A stretch of 64,000 bases of DNA from Warburgia ugandensis. Its lineage: Eukaryota > Streptophyta > Magnoliopsida > Canellales > Canellaceae. The stretch covers positions 13,467,001 to 13,531,000 of the forward strand of contig CP141126.1 of the NCBI GenBank assembly GCA_035236585.1, in the 5' to 3' direction. The translations under genes and the position numbers were made by a program. Below are positions 48,801-61,113 of this stretch, piece by piece. Position 1 is the stretch's first letter. Each line of letters starts with the position of its first letter. The notes under the pieces were generated by a model, which saw nothing but the letters and a program-made list of their open reading frames with translations, had not been told where the DNA came from and did not search any database.

Positions 48801-51800
48801 AGAAGTAGCAAGCCAGCTAAGCACTGGTGCTCTTAGACAGTATAGGTAGCTCCCGCATAGTGCACAAAATTTTAAATACTATACACTTGAGGTCACGGGT
48901 TCAAGGTGTGGAATCAGCCTCTTGCAAAATGCAAGGTAAGGCTGCCTACTATAGGCCCTTGTGGTCCGCCCCTTCCCTGGACCCCGCATAGGCGGGAGCT
49001 TTGTGCACTGGGGCTGTCTTTTTTACATTTGATTCTTAAAACATAGAATCCTCCCGTGTCCAATTTTCATTCAATGTACATATTATAAAACCCGCCCCTG
49101 AATATGCATCATCTGTTTATATTTTCTTGATGACCCTGTTGGTTCACATTAACATCCAGTCTTAGCAAAAACTACCTACTGTAAACTCATCACAAAATAA
49201 TCAATATGGTATCAGGATCAGACATCCTCTGCCTAACTTAAATGCTTACTAGAAAGGGAAGTGAAAACCTAAGGCATGACTGAACCTACATAAAGGTATG
49301 AAGCATAATGCCTCCGTGTGCATGAAAAACTTACCAGTAAGACGCTGCTGATTCCTGACATCCCTAACTCATAGAAGAAGGAAACATGAGCAATCTGCTT
49401 AAGTGTTCCACTGCAAAAAAAATACACCAGTTTAGACAGGGTAAATAAAAAGGGCAGCCCCGGTGCACAAAGCTCCCGCCTATGTGGGGTCCGGGGAAGG
49501 GGCGGGCCACAATGGCCTAAAGTAGGCAGCCTTACCTTGCATTTTTGCAAGAGGCTGATTCCACGCCTTGAACCCATGACCTCAAGGTCACATGACGATG
49601 TGTGTGTGTGTGGAGGTGTGAACCAGTGTACTATATTGACAAAGAATAGTTGAAGAATAGAACAAATGCTTCCAAGAATAGCAATGCACCAAGCCTACAG
49701 TGAACGAACCTTCTAAATACCACAGCTACAGTATCTTTCATTGAATTCAGTCGATCTTGGAATACCCCGACAATCACAGAAGAACAAGTTTTGTGTTCTT
49801 GCTGCTGTATCATTCTATCAACTGTCTCAACTAAAAATATTTTCATGTACAATGTACTACAGACCAGCAGACATACGGATACCTGAAAATCTATTTGCCA
49901 ATAAGATACCAAAAAGAGGGAATGTGACATATAATCTTCCATACAAACTGATGCATGATTTGAGAAGAGTCATCATCACCATCATCAAAGCCTTATCCCG
50001 AATAGGGGTCAGCATGATTTGAGAAGAATCATACCTTAAAAATATAATCTTCAGGAAGAAAGTGTGAAAGAACATTTCCTAGAACATGTGAAGCAGAAAA
50101 AAGCCCTGTTATGAATCCAAATGCTGCCACCCTTTTACTTCCCTCAACAACATCTGCCTATATCAGAAAGAAATGAAGTTCATTGAACATGTGATATACT
50201 GCAGTCATGTTACAACAGTTAATATGCATGACAATAGCAACTAAGATAATAAGCCCATGAATCAGGTCCAAGTGTGCTGCAGATGGCAAAGAATATGAGC
50301 ATTGTCTTCATGAAAAGTTACTAAGATAGAAATATATGAGCCAGCATGAACAAAAACACCACACACATTTATTACTAAACCTCTGACAGATATTTCACGA
50401 ATGAAGAGGCAGCAGCACTTTTGCCATTCCAATAGGGAAATGCATGTGAAGCTGAATATCTAAGTGAAGTCCGCCACTAGGTTCCAGCTAGTAAGTATCA
50501 CATAATATCTAATTTTCACTGCAGTTATCAACATCAAACAAAGTTTTGATTTCAAATAAGTACAGTAGCCACCTGGTGATATTTTATAACTTTGATTATC
50601 AAATGCTTCATTAATTTGATCAATGGGTTGAATGTGTTGTGATGTAATAATACCGGATTAAATTTTTGAAATTGGATTTACTTCATCCTACAGCTTTGAT
50701 CCACAACATTGCTACGATCTGGACTTCCAAGGCAGCTACCTCTCTAGCATATCAACGAGGATACTTTCTTCTTATTGCAGCATCTGAACACTCTCCTCCA
50801 TACAATCGAGTCAGAAACCTGGTTACATCAGAATTATCCAAAGAAGTCTTAAATTCAGATTGCAGACCTGACGATAGGGACTATAGGTTGACCTATAGTA
50901 TGGATGCTGATAATATACTAAAGGGCCTAAACTGTAATACAGATGCCATCATCTAGTCAAGGACATTCCTCAAATTCATTCCTTATCTGAAGTAGATCTG
51001 GAGAAGGACAGTATTGCAAACTCTACTTTCTAGTGCTCTAGCCATCTGAAGACAAATGCCGCATCATAGTGCAAGAAGTTGCAAAGCAAACAGCAGCAGA
51101 ATCTTAATTGGATCACAATCATTTTTTTTATTATTATCGTAGATCACAATCAGTTTGATCAACATGGTTTTGGTCTTTATGAGATGTCCAGTGAAATGTA
51201 GAGAGGCAAAGACAAGAGTTTGCGTCATGGGTTGGCAGATTTTGAGGAAACTGGTCTACTCTGCTACTGAATCATAAATTGCTTCTCCTAAGCATTCTGT
51301 GAGAGTTTTCTGCTTCAACATGCTGGTACTATTTGATAGTGGCTGACAACCTCAATATGTCGATCATTTAGCAGCCCTAGTCTGTCTTACTTCCAAGTGC
51401 ATGTTATACAAGTTACCATTCAGTTGAATAGTTTAAACTTCAACTTGTCAAGAAAAACATTAGTTGCTGTTAACAATGAACTCGACAAACACAATAGGTA
51501 AGATCCAAAACAGAATCGGTACCAATTTTCTCAAAGCACAGTAATTGAGGAGAACCCTTACCGCGTAAGCAATAGAAATGCAAAATATGCTTCCTTGGCT
51601 TATGATTTGCGAAATTGTACGAAGCACATAGTACGCATATACAAAACCCTCTGAATCATCCCAAGCAAGTAAAGCTGAAAGAGGAAAAGATGATACCAGG
51701 AAACATCAGAACTGAAAATTAACGGGCGAATGGAAAGAGTATTGTCAAAAGAGTGCCTTGGGCTTGTAGTAATTACACAAACAAATGTGCACGAGTTCAT

Positions 51801-53363
51801 TATCATACTATGCTAATAGCCAATACAGCATCAAGAAAGTTAGAGACATCTAACCAGTGTGAAGTGGTATCAAAGCTTACATCAATCCAGTTCATCTTTT
51901 CTATGTGAATTTGGTCAAAGCCACAATAGATCAATCTTAAATAGTAAAACATAGATTGACAGACACGTTTTCTAGAGTGTGGCAATGGCAACTAAATGTG
52001 CTATATTTACAGGTACAAAAGGAAGATTTGCATTCAAAGTTTCTGGTTAACATTTCCATTATATTAACTGGTTCAGAAGGAAAATTCACATTCAGAACTT
52101 CCGGTTCACATTTTCAATGGACAACCATCAATCATCATCTGATTAAGGTATAAGACAACACACTAGTTTTAGAAAAGAATCATACAAAATGGGACGATTG
52201 ATGTGGAAATAGTAACAAGAAGCAACGGTTTACGCCCATACTCATCAGCAAGCTGACCCAAGACAGGAAGCACCACCATTTTGAAGATTCCAACAACCTA
52301 CAAGCAGAAAGATATGAGATAGCAAGAAGTTAAGTAGAGTATTGATAACCAGCAAAACAAATATCTTGACCTGCCAGGCGAAATGTAAACACCAAGATAG
52401 CATGAAACCTCCATAGAAAAGTATATAAGGTTCCAACAATCTCATAAACACCAGAGATCACAACTGTATAGTAGAATCCAGCAAAATAGCTCGGAAGTGG
52501 GAAACAATCCGGGAGGATTTGCGTAACAAATTTAAAATGGTGATCCTTGAGAATGAAGAGTAACAGTAGCAATCCACAGAAACCGAAAACGAAAATGAAA
52601 TTGAAACACATGAGAAAGATGGACCATGTTTGCAATGAATCTGAAATTATCCATCTTCAATGCAGTCCACTTGACTTGTCCTTCTCCATTAGGTCCAAAA
52701 ACAATGGATTTTGATAACTCCTGAAGACTATTGAATCAATCTGAGAAGATTCTAAAGAAATCTATTCCTTTGAGGTTGTCTCAGAAATGACAGAGAAAAC
52801 TAGATCGAATCTCCGGCTCCATCATTAAAAGAAAAGAAAAAAAGAAAAGAAAAAAGAAGGCCCTTAAACAGATGAAATAGAGCTAAAGTTCATTGAATGG
52901 GGAAAGAAACATGAAGGTATGAATTTCTAGACAGCAGAATCGAACCTTGAGCTAAGAGCATGACTTCCCTAATCCATCAGAAACAAGAGAAGGAAACACC
53001 GAATTCCACGAGATAAGCACAAGTCAAGTACAGAAGAACATTATCTAATGAAAAATGGCTTCTAAAACTCAAATTTTGAATCTTCCCACCTACTGATACA
53101 GAGAAATTTGCACCATGATCATCTAAAAATAAACGTAAGGAAACCAAAAGAAATCTGGAAACTCAAAGAAGAGAAGTTACAGTCTGTTGAAGTCCAGTAA
53201 TGTAGATTGCTTCGGAGCAAGTCAATTTCCCGGGACAAAGAGCGTTGGTCGTTACATCAACCAGAACAGAGACCGTCATTTCTTCTGCGATCCAATGAAG
53301 GGAGAGAGGAAACAGGAGATGAATGAGAGGATACAGAGCTTTCAAAACACTGAAATCCACCAT
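39866..53363 (-). CDS. HIAT1/MFSD14-like major facilitator transporter
   Basis: A complete gene of 13 exons on minus: 53363-53181, 52297-52186, 51674-51562, 50157-50035, 49882-49710, 49410-49335, 45310-45224, 43338-43258, 43177-43145, 42389-42336, 42194-42153, 41180-41102 and 40068-39866. All junctions are GT..AG and in phase, giving 452 codons plus stop, the usual length of plant 'hippocampus abundant transcript-like' proteins. These are membrane carriers of the major facilitator superfamily, about twelve spans; the plant substrate is not established. Landmarks: [20 protein letters not shown] near the N-terminus, MFS motif [12 protein letters not shown] after span 2, [90 protein letters not shown], and [20 protein letters not shown]. 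The introns hold an RTE LINE, a GRAS gene fragment and SINEs, yet every exon is clean, so the gene is probably functional. Confidence 0.9.
40598..41008 (+). mobile_element. RTE-type LINE, 3' end fragment in HIAT1-like intron 12
   Basis: Reads [15 protein letters not shown], then the C-terminal block ([16 protein letters not shown]) with stops, and ends ataaggtcttaacgacgatg. It is 5'-truncated and antisense to the host gene. Confidence 0.82.
43533..43814 (-). pseudogene. GRAS (SCARECROW-like 32 type) gene, 5' fragment
   Basis: From Met at 43814 the minus strand reads [57 protein letters not shown] and [15 protein letters not shown], the N-terminus of SCL32-type GRAS regulators through the first leucine-rich part of the GRAS domain. 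Homology stops at about 43547 (DGDS) and the frame ends at 43533. The remaining roughly four fifths of the protein is absent. There are no stops over about 90 codons, so the copy is young or constrained. Upstream DNA (43815-44027, with CT-rich sequence on minus) looks like 5' UTR or promoter carried along. It lies in intron 7 of the HIAT1-like gene, same strand. Confidence 0.85.
45655..48272 (+). mobile_element. RTE-type non-LTR retrotransposon, nearly full length, dead
   Basis: Order: 5' tandem repeats (45657-45855); apurinic-type endonuclease (45899-46551: [38 protein letters not shown]); linker with stops; reverse transcriptase (47203-47900: [62 protein letters not shown]); then the C-terminus ([28 protein letters not shown]). 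Just after GLHQ (about 47900) the frame jumps to the C-terminal region, deleting the YADD catalytic block. It ends with taaggtcttgatgatgatga. Several in-frame stops also occur. It sits antisense in intron 6 of the HIAT1-like gene; four other fragments of the family lie in the window. Confidence 0.9.
45657..45855 (+). repeat. Three ~68-bp tandem repeats at the RTE 5' end
   Basis: Units start tagggtgttccccataagcg, tagggcgttctctcagatgc and tagagcatctccttggaagc; all contain gcgacgc(g/a)ct and gtgcagtgaaaa-like blocks, the last unit shorter. They are GC-richer than the surroundings and lie directly before the endonuclease frame, where an RTE promoter/5' UTR is expected. Confidence 0.8.
48886..49024 (+). 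mobile_element. Au-type SINE, 5'-truncated
   Basis: Starts at acttgaggtcacgggttc (box B), lacking box A; body aatgcaaggtaaggctgc and tail actggggctgtctttttt are close to consensus. In intron 6 of the HIAT1-like gene. Confidence 0.88.
49446..49598 (-). mobile_element. Au-type SINE lacking the head
   Basis: Reverse-oriented and near consensus: tail aaagggcagccccggtgcac, ggaaggggcgggccacaatg, box B ccttgaacccatgacctcaa. The head is replaced by a (TG)n run at 49599-49610. In intron 5 of the HIAT1-like gene. Confidence 0.88.
49969..50011 (-). mobile_element. 43-bp RTE-LINE 3' stub with 16-bp duplication
   Basis: The insert (catcatcaccatcatcaaag, then ccttatcccgaataggggtc) is the complement of the RTE 3' end. 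It is flanked by gcatgatttgagaaga at 49953-49968 and 50012-50027, a clear target-site duplication. It sits about 22 bp inside intron 4 from the splice donor of HIAT1-like exon 4 (50035). Confidence 0.85.
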
Positions 53364-54874
53364 TTTGATCGACAGAACCAGGCTGCACTGCAGAAGCTCT
53401 GGTATTTCCGGTTAGTTGGTACAAGTTTAGAGCTATTTAAATATCGGAAAATATTAAAAAGGGGTGTCCTTATGATATATACAATAACTACGTAGGCGAT
53501 CAAGAACGTGGTCTTCCGGTTTGACTGTGGTCAGATCCAGCGGCCGCGATCGAACCATGCCACAGCACGCCGGACCACCGGATGACTACGGCGGAGTTGT
53601 TGCAGTAAATACAAAGAAGGAGCTGTTAGTTCATGGACGAAGTAACCGGTGTCACGTCTGCTGCGGTGCACTCCGACAGCAGTCCCTTTCAAACTTCCTT
53701 CTCCCGCGGTCCACATTACAGTTTACTATCATCTTTCTAACGCCCATCAATCAGCTTACTGCTGCGGGAACAGAGAGAGGATCCTAGAGTATGCAGATGG
53801 GAACTCTTCTGCGCCAAACATACATAGTATGGAATGATATTGGCACTCTTACATTTTGATAATAGCCTCGTTTCATTTGCTTTGTTTGTTACGACAGGAA
53901 TGCTAAATTCACCTCATATTTTCTAGATTATATCTCTGAATGATTTAACTTGTCTATCTCATTGCTTAAAATTTAAATATTATATAAAATTAAAAGGCAA
54001 ATAATTTGAATAATTATAGCTTCTAAGATGTATCTAAAGAAGTGTGCTTAGGAACCGACAATTTAGAAATTTCACAAACAACCGCAATGTCTTAAAAGCT
54101 AGAATTTTTCATATCATATGATTTTTGATATAAAAAAGAAACTAAATTAAGAGCAATGAGATAAACGACTCTGATCATGAAAGGTGGGCTTCACAAAATA
54201 TGATACCTCATAGTGCAGGCAGTTTGGCATTCCTGTTGTTATAATGGGTGTCTGATTACTCGGCGAGAAAAGACCTGCATAGATCCATACCAATAAACTT
54301 GTACACTATTAACAACCAACTCACGCGATACTAGCCCGATGCCAAACAGAAATTTCGCCGGCACACAATATTTCTTCAAAAACCAAAGCTCTCGTCCAAT
54401 CAAGACCATATCAGCATTGATGGGATAAGATTGTCATTATCTGTCAAATTAACGAATTAGATCATCCAAACGTCGTAGAGCAGGCCTCAAAAAAGTCTAC
54501 TTCTTCCTTAAGCAAGCAAGGGCACTTCTCCTCTTGTGATTTAAAAAAAAATATCTTTGGCATGTATCTTGCTCTCTGTGTTTATTGATTTGGGGCTAAC
54601 AATTCAGGCGATGGCTTAAAAATGGTAGTAGTTATCTGATTAAGACACACAACCGCAATGTTCCGGATTGATTGGCCAAGAGGGACATTAATTGTAGGCC
54701 GGGTTTTTTGGGCCACAAGGAATGAATTCAGGACGGCACTCAACCAATGATCCGGACTACACTCTCATTGTCCATTTCACTGCAAAACCTTCAACATTAC
54801 AAGCGTACTGTAGCTCCAGCTGAACGATGTGGCATGTGTCTTATATATAGAGCAGGGCTTTGAGTTTGATGAGT
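53364..54874. other. Upstream flank of the HIAT1-like gene
   Basis: 53364-53520 should hold the 5' UTR and core promoter; a TATTTAAATA-like TATA candidate lies at about 53434-53445. 53520-53790 is GC-rich with an 88-codon plus-strand frame of no known family. From 53830 on the DNA is AT-rich with nothing recognised. Confidence 0.35.
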
Positions 54875-55008
54875 TGTTGTCACTTGGCCTAGAGGTTATG
54901 GTTCGAGACGTAGAAACAGTCTATTACAAAATGCAAAGTAAAGCTACATACTATAACCCTTTGTAATCCATTTTTTCTAGAACCCATATACAAGCAAGCT
55001 TTATCCAC
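54875..55008 (+). mobile_element. Old, diverged Au-type SINE
   Basis: Weak box B (ttatggttcgagacgtag) followed by acagtctattacaaaatgca and aaagctacatactataaccc, then a degraded tail. Colinear with the consensus but with many changes. Confidence 0.65.
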
Positions 55009-55570
55009 CAACTGGACTTATCAGCTGGCAATGAATACTTTATATATGTCTGTAGGAGGTCCTTCCAAGCTAGTCTACAAGAGCACCTTCTATCCAAGAG
55101 TGACAAACATCTTTTGTTGCCGGTGGATGTGGACAATTTCGAACAACTATTCTAGTCTTTAGTTGTTTAATCAGACATTTGGATTACAGCCCATGTTTCT
55201 TTGGCCAATCTGTAGGCTCTCTAAGAATTAGAATTGTTTGATCAGTCCGATGTTCCACACCTTTAGATTCTAAGGGGCCCCATCAGGCCCACAGGCTAAA
55301 TAAACATGCTTCCATTACATATACAGGCCCATTATCTAAGTAGGATCATGCTTTATGCTCAACAAAGAAGAGAAATTTTCTACGGTTGGGCAGGACGAGT
55401 GCATGCACACCTCATAATGGGTGGGTAGGTGAATTGATGTCCAATGGAAAGAGGAGGGAAGGAAGTCAATTAATGGAACTCAAATCTCATAAACAATTTC
55501 AAAGGAAGGCATATTTGGTGGGGTTGTTCCCAAGTAAAGTTCACCCATATGATCTAAAATAAACTGACTG

Positions 55571-55695
55571 ATAATCTTGTGCACGTATGCGGGGTTTAGA
55601 GAAAAGAACTACAAAAAACATAAAATACTCGGTCTAACTTTGCTTTTTTCTCACCTTGAATCAGTGACAACCAGATTATCATGACAACGGCAACT
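55571..55695 (-). mobile_element. Old, diverged Au-type SINE
   Basis: Reverse-oriented remnants: cttgtgcacgtatgcggggt, ctcaccttgaatcagtgaca and atgacaacggcaact follow the consensus order. Confidence 0.6.
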
Positions 55696-55705
55696 CACCC
55701 ATAAC

Positions 55706-55867
55706 CTAGTGCACGAGCATATGCAGGGTCTAGGAAAGGGGCAGACCATGAGAGTTAATAGCATGTAATCTTATCTTGCATTTTGCAAGTGACTGTTTTC
55801 ACACCTTGAACTTGTGACCTCACGGTTATGCAAGGAAAACTCTACTATTGAGCCAAGGCTCCCCTTC
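55706..55867 (-). mobile_element. Au-type SINE next to an older copy
   Basis: Reverse-oriented: gtgcacgagcatatgcaggg, atcttgcattttgcaagtga, ccttgaacttgtgacctcac, gagccaaggctccccttc. Flanks ctcacccataa / ttcacccacaa suggest its duplication, so it landed at the head end of the neighbouring older copy. Confidence 0.82.
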
Positions 55868-57090
55868 ACCCACAAAATCTAAGAGGAAAATCAAAATAAA
55901 AACCAGACTCTTTCGGATCTCAATTGCTTCTGAATGGACTCTGTCGATTCAGGAGTGGTAGCCTTTACACCAACTAAGCGGGAAAATCAAAATCTGCAAC
56001 CAGAGAAGAAGCAGAGCTTACTGGAACAAAGTAACGCTTCAGATGCATCGGAATACTGGCCCATCGATCAACATGGAGTGGACTTCCAATCAGCAATTAG
56101 TTTCAGTTCAAAATTAATTTGAACTGCCACTCTGTCTCAGATGTTGCCTGATGAGCGAGTTCACATTCCGAAGCACTAGGTATCGTGAGAAAAGAGAATG
56201 ATCAACAGCTGGTAGACAGCCTCGAAAATCTCTGTAATGGCCTTAGAAATCAGTCATGGCAACAAAAGAACGAAAACAGAGTTTCGGAAGATGAAGATCT
56301 TAATTACCCAACAGAGGAAGATGATGAATCTCTCTGGATTGGGAAGGAAAGGAAACTGACTTAGATCTTTAAACATGATTTTTCTATAATGGAAGTTAAG
56401 AGGTGTGGGAGACTCACATAAAACCTCCCAATCCAGGAAGCTCGTAAATACCCACAAACCATGGATCATTTCTACCCAAGATACTAAATCTAAATCTTGG
56501 TTTAGGCGTGCTTTGAACAAATCTTTTGAATTCATCCACGTTGAATCATTGGGCTATCGGTTGGATTACTACTTGCTTGGGACTCGAGTAAGATCACAGT
56601 CAGACTCCATGATCAGAGTACACCCAATTTCTTTTCTCTTTCAAATCAATTCCAACAACAGATTTGCTTCTCTTTCTGCTGTATAGGCCCCCAATGACGA
56701 TCAAGAGAGAGAGGTTCTGTGGTTTGAACTAGAAAAAGCTGCAAGGAAATGGAGAGTCCCATGGTGTGGAGGTGTGGACTTCAACATCGTAAAGGCTCCA
56801 TCAGAAAGAAATACAGCCAGTTTATTCACACAAGCTATGCTTAATTTCAGTTCCATGATTGAACGTACTGAACAGATTGACTTGGATCTCCGGGTTGGAA
56901 GAACACTTTGTCTAATCATCAATCTAGACAGATTTCCAGCAAGATTGACAGGTTTATAGTAAATCTGGGCTGGCTAAACTTGTTGCCCACTCAAACTGCA
57001 AAATTCGCTATAGTCATGTTTCAGACCATTATCCGATCATGCTGCAGTCTTCATTGAGGGAGCTCATCAGAAAATGGTGAAATGAGCCTA

Positions 57091-57289
57091 AAGTGAAAAA
57101 AAAAAAAAAAAGGCAGCACTGGTGCACGAAGCTCCTGCCTATGTGGGGTCTGGGGAAAGGGCGGATCACAAGGGCTCATAGCAGGCAGCCTTACCTTGCA
57201 TTTTTGTGAAAGGCTGTTTCCACGCCTTGAACCCGTGACCTCAAGGTCATATGACAACAACTTTTACCATTGCGCAAAGGCTCCCCTTC
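57091..57289 (-). mobile_element. Au-type SINE nested in the LINE
   Basis: Reverse-oriented and near consensus, with a long A run (about 17) as the complement of its T tail. A perfect duplication gaaatgagccta lies at 57079-57090 and 57290-57301, both inside LINE sequence, so the SINE is younger than the LINE. Confidence 0.93.
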
Positions 57290-57719
57290 GAAATGAGCCT
57301 AATATGTAAGGAGAAAATAGACTAGCCCTTAAACTGGAATATTTCAAAAGACACTGAAATGCTGGGAAAATAAAAGGATCGGGAATCAAATGAAAAATCA
57401 CAGCATCTTACAGACCTTCTTATTGCTATTAAATTAAAGGAAGAAGTGGAATTTCTCATGGAACCAGTACTAATGATCAAATCACTGGCTGAAGAACTTA
57501 AGACTGATCTCCCGGAAGAGATCAAAGGAAGCAAAAGGCTGGAAATACTTGGTTGGCTGCTGGGGACAAAAATATTGCATTCTTTCATGCTATAGCTAGG
57601 GCTTGCAGAAGAGCCAATTGGATTTCATGCTTACAAATTGATGGTGAACAGATTGAAGATCCCTTCATTTGCCAAGAGGCCATCTGCCTTATGAACAATC
57701 TCAAAGAACACAGTTCTGA

Positions 57720-57940
57720 AATAATTTTCTGATAATTTTATTCATTGTTATTCTGCAATATATAGAATATGTATGAGTACATTTACAAAGAAAGAACAAT
57801 CAAAATAATTAAAAAATAATACCTAGTAATAATACAGCAAATAATGAATAGGAAATATCCTATAATGAAGAGAGAAATAAAGGTAATTACTGATTAAGAA
57901 GGTTGACCATATCAAACCCTTAATTCTAACCAAATTGTAT
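57720..57940. other. AT-rich insert within the LINE, possible solo LTR
   Basis: About 200 bp of AT-rich sequence interrupts LINE coding. On minus it looks like a copia-type LTR end (ctcatacatattctatatat, then aataaaattatca), but no target-site duplication was found. Confidence 0.35.
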
Positions 57941-60900
57941 ACCTCAAAAACCAGGAACTCCCACCTTCCGACTTTTTTGGAATTTAAGAAGAGATCGGTG
58001 AAGAGGTGAAACAGAGTATTGAACTCCCCTTCAAACCAGATGAAATTGACAAAGTTGATTTCAGCTTCTCATCAAATAAATGTCCTGGACCTGATCAATA
58101 TTGTTTCAGATTCATTCAAGAATTGGGGAGATAATTAAGATCGATGTCTATGAATTTGTAGCTTGGTTTTACAGAAGGGATAGAGTGAATAAAGACAGGG
58201 GCTTCCTTTGTTGCACTCAATCCCCAAGAAGAAGGGTGCGTGCTCTCTCAATGAATTCAGACCAATAAGTTTGATCAGCAGGTGCAACAAAATTATTGCA
58301 ATGCTCTTGGCAAACAGATTAAGGGGAGCTCTCTCTGATGTTATCTTCCATAACCAATCAGCCCACTTAAAAAGGAGGAACATGGTTGATGGTGTGTTAG
58401 TAGCTTGTGAAGCCCTTGATATGATGGAAAAACCAAAAGAATGTGGTATCTTGTGCAAAGTTGACCTTGAAAAGGACTTTGATAGAGTAGAATAAAACTA
58501 ATAGAAAGCATCCTGAAAGAAATTAATTTTGGTATAAAATGGTGGAACTGGGTCTAAACATGTATCAACTCAGCCTGGTTTCAGTCTTAATTAATGGAGC
58601 ACTACAAGGCTTCTTCAAGGGAACTAGATGAATCAAGAAGGGATGCCCTCTCTCCTTTATTCATACTTATTTCAGAAGTTTTAACAAAAGCATGGGCAAA
58701 GCATGGTCTCGAGGGCTCTATTATGGATTTAAAGTTCTTGATTCACAATTGATGCTTTCGCATCTCAATTATGCAGACGACACTTTGTTTGTAGCAGCAA
58801 ACTTGCAAGGGTAAGACACCAGAGTAAAGTCCAATCTCAAATGTTTTGAATTGCACAAAACAAAGATTTATGGAATGAACATGGAGCAAAGTGAAGTGAT
58901 TTTCACTGCTACTAGTATGGGCTGTCAGGCTGCATCAGTTCCATGTATTTACCTTGGATTACCCCTCCACTTGAACAGTCCAAGCATCTCATTGTAGACT
59001 TAGTGATTGAAGTATTTCAAAACAAATTATCCTCATCGAAACGTGCTTGCTTATCAACTGTTGGAAGAGTAACATTGATTAAATTCTCTCTCTCCAACCT
59101 CCCTGATTACTTCACGTCACTCTTCAAATGCCCAACCAACGTTGTCATAAACTGAAGAAAATTCAAAGGGACTTTTTTATGCAATGGTGGGAATTTTAAA
59201 TATCGTCTTTTATCATGGCATGGCGGATGCGAACCAATGGAGGGGATTCGGCGTATTAGGAAAATGAAGGAGTTAAGCCAAGCTATCCTCTGCAAATGGC
59301 CAGGGAGATTCTCTTTTGAAAGCCAAGGCTTATGGCAAGAGGTCATTAGAGCAAGGTACAAATCCTTCAATCCATGGTGGGTAGAATCTCAAGAATGCAG
59401 CGAAGGATCTTTAATCTGGAGGCATATAACAAATAATTTGGAATTCTTTAAAGGCAACATCAAACTTAAAGTGTACTCTGGCAGAAAACTCAGGTTCTGG
59501 CATGATCATTGGCTGAATGATTATTCTTTCTTAGTTCAGCATCCCAGAATTTTCATAGCTGCAGGTGATCATTCAGCCCTTGTCAACTATTACCTTATTG
59601 TGTTGAATGGCAGAGTTTCATGGCACACTCCACTAGGAAGAGGTCTCAGAGCATTGGACAAATTCATCTGGACCTTGATAGCTTGTATAAACAGAACATT
59701 TATTGATATTAACAGAGATGACACTATTATTTTGACTCCAGAAGCTTGTGGTAGGTTCTCAGTCAAATCTTCATAAAAGAAGTTGCTTCCCAGCTTGAAT
59801 GGTGTGGAGATCCAACATTCCACCTAAGGTATCTTTCTTTGTCTGGACTACACTTCACAATAAAATACTCGCTTTTGATAAGTTTCAGTCTCGAGGACAT
59901 CATGGTCCATCTTGGTGCTATTTCTGTAAGCGTGCTTCTGAGTACAGAGATCACATCTTACTAGAATGTTGTTCCAAAGCACATGATATCTGGTCATTTA
60001 TACTTCAAAAGTTTCACATGTCCTGGGTTCTACCTAGCTCGATGAATGAATTGTGCTATCAATGCCGGGTGTGAAGATGAATTCAAGGCAAACTCACTGT
60101 GGAACATATGCTCTGTCTGGAACCTGTGGCTTTAAAGGAACCCCATATGCTTCAAAAGAAAAGGAAAACCCACTGTGATCTTCTGTGACAATGTCATTAG
60201 AAGAGCGGCGTTATGGGCATCTGTTTCTAAGTCATTTTCCTCATACTCAGTAAGTAGGATAAAGATGTTGGTAGAAAGAAAAAGTGCAAGGCAAAATGAC
60301 ATCACCCACCAGTAATTTGCTTTAAATTATACTTTGATGAAGCAAGTTATCTTAATCCAGGTCCAAGTGGAGCTGGTGGATTCCTTTCCGATCACGAAGA
60401 CAATCTTCTCATGGGCTTTTCTGCAACCCTTAGTATTTGCAACTCTGCAAAGGCTGAAACTGTTGCAATAGGTAGCGGGCAGATGCTTGATCACAGCTAA
60501 AATGAAGCCTTTAACTGTAGAAGGGAATTCATTCCACACTATTGGATAGCTGAAAAAGAGAGATACGAGACCCTGGAGATTTTGGGATGTTTTGGACAAA
60601 GTTGGTCAGATTTTATAAGACGTCCAATGCTCCTTGGCTCATGTCCACAAATCAGCTAATTGCAAAGCTTGTGAGCTAGCCAGAGTGGGAGTATTTCTAG
60701 AAGAAGTCACCATTAGATATCTTCAAACTCAGTAGTGATTCTTGGGTCAAAGTTTTAATTCGAAAACTATGTTGTTTCGTAATATTCTGTTCTTCCGTTA
60801 GCAATCCTATACTGTAGCAAGTTTCAGGTTGTGTGCTAGATTTTTCAGTGTGTATCCTTGAAGCTATAGATTCTCTCTGTCTTAGTTTCTTTGCTTGTAA

Positions 60901-61045
60901 AGCAACGGGGAGGGCTTTTCTCCCTCAATCCAATAACTTTGCCTTTCTCTAAAAGAAAAGGACAGTCTAAATACACAACGAAATGTTTCAGTTCTCAGAC
61001 TAAAGGGATTCATTGTTATTATTCATCAGGTAAATAAAGATATAC

Positions 61046-61113
61046 TATAGACTCTCTGTAGTCTGCCCCTTCTCCGGACCTTGCATGCGAGGAAGCTTTG
61101 TGCATCTGGCATG
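61046..61113 (+). mobile_element. Au-type SINE, 5'-truncated stub
   Basis: Only the 3' third (tatagactctctgtagtctg ... cggaccttgcatgcgaggaa) is present, flanked by aaataaagatatac (61032-61045) and aaacaaagatatac (61114-61127). Confidence 0.82.

Larger units (their letters stand above)
55870..60957 (+). mobile_element. L1-type LINE, degenerate, with nested SINE
   Basis: Order along plus: possible ORF1 remains (55934-56120); endonuclease piece (GPNDD-like, then VPWCGGVDFNIVKAPSERN near 56755-56820); RT parts including AGDKNIAFFHAIARACRRANW (57565-57625), CPGPDQYCFRF (58080-58110), KKGCPLSPLF (about 58640) and the catalytic LNYADDTLFVA (58766-58798); the linker and zinc-binding region (59237-60075: GLWQEVIRARYKSF, LIWRHI, IPPKVSFFVWTTLHNKIL, CYFCKRASEYRDHILLECC); RNase H scraps (60360-60560) and a 3' tail (gggagggcttttctccctca). 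Many stops and frameshifts; not active. A SINE lies at 57091-57289. Confidence 0.87.

Noticed and set aside
53521..53787. 88-codon open frame upstream of the HIAT1-like gene
   Set aside because: It lies in GC-rich promoter DNA, overlaps an opposite open frame and matches no family known to me.
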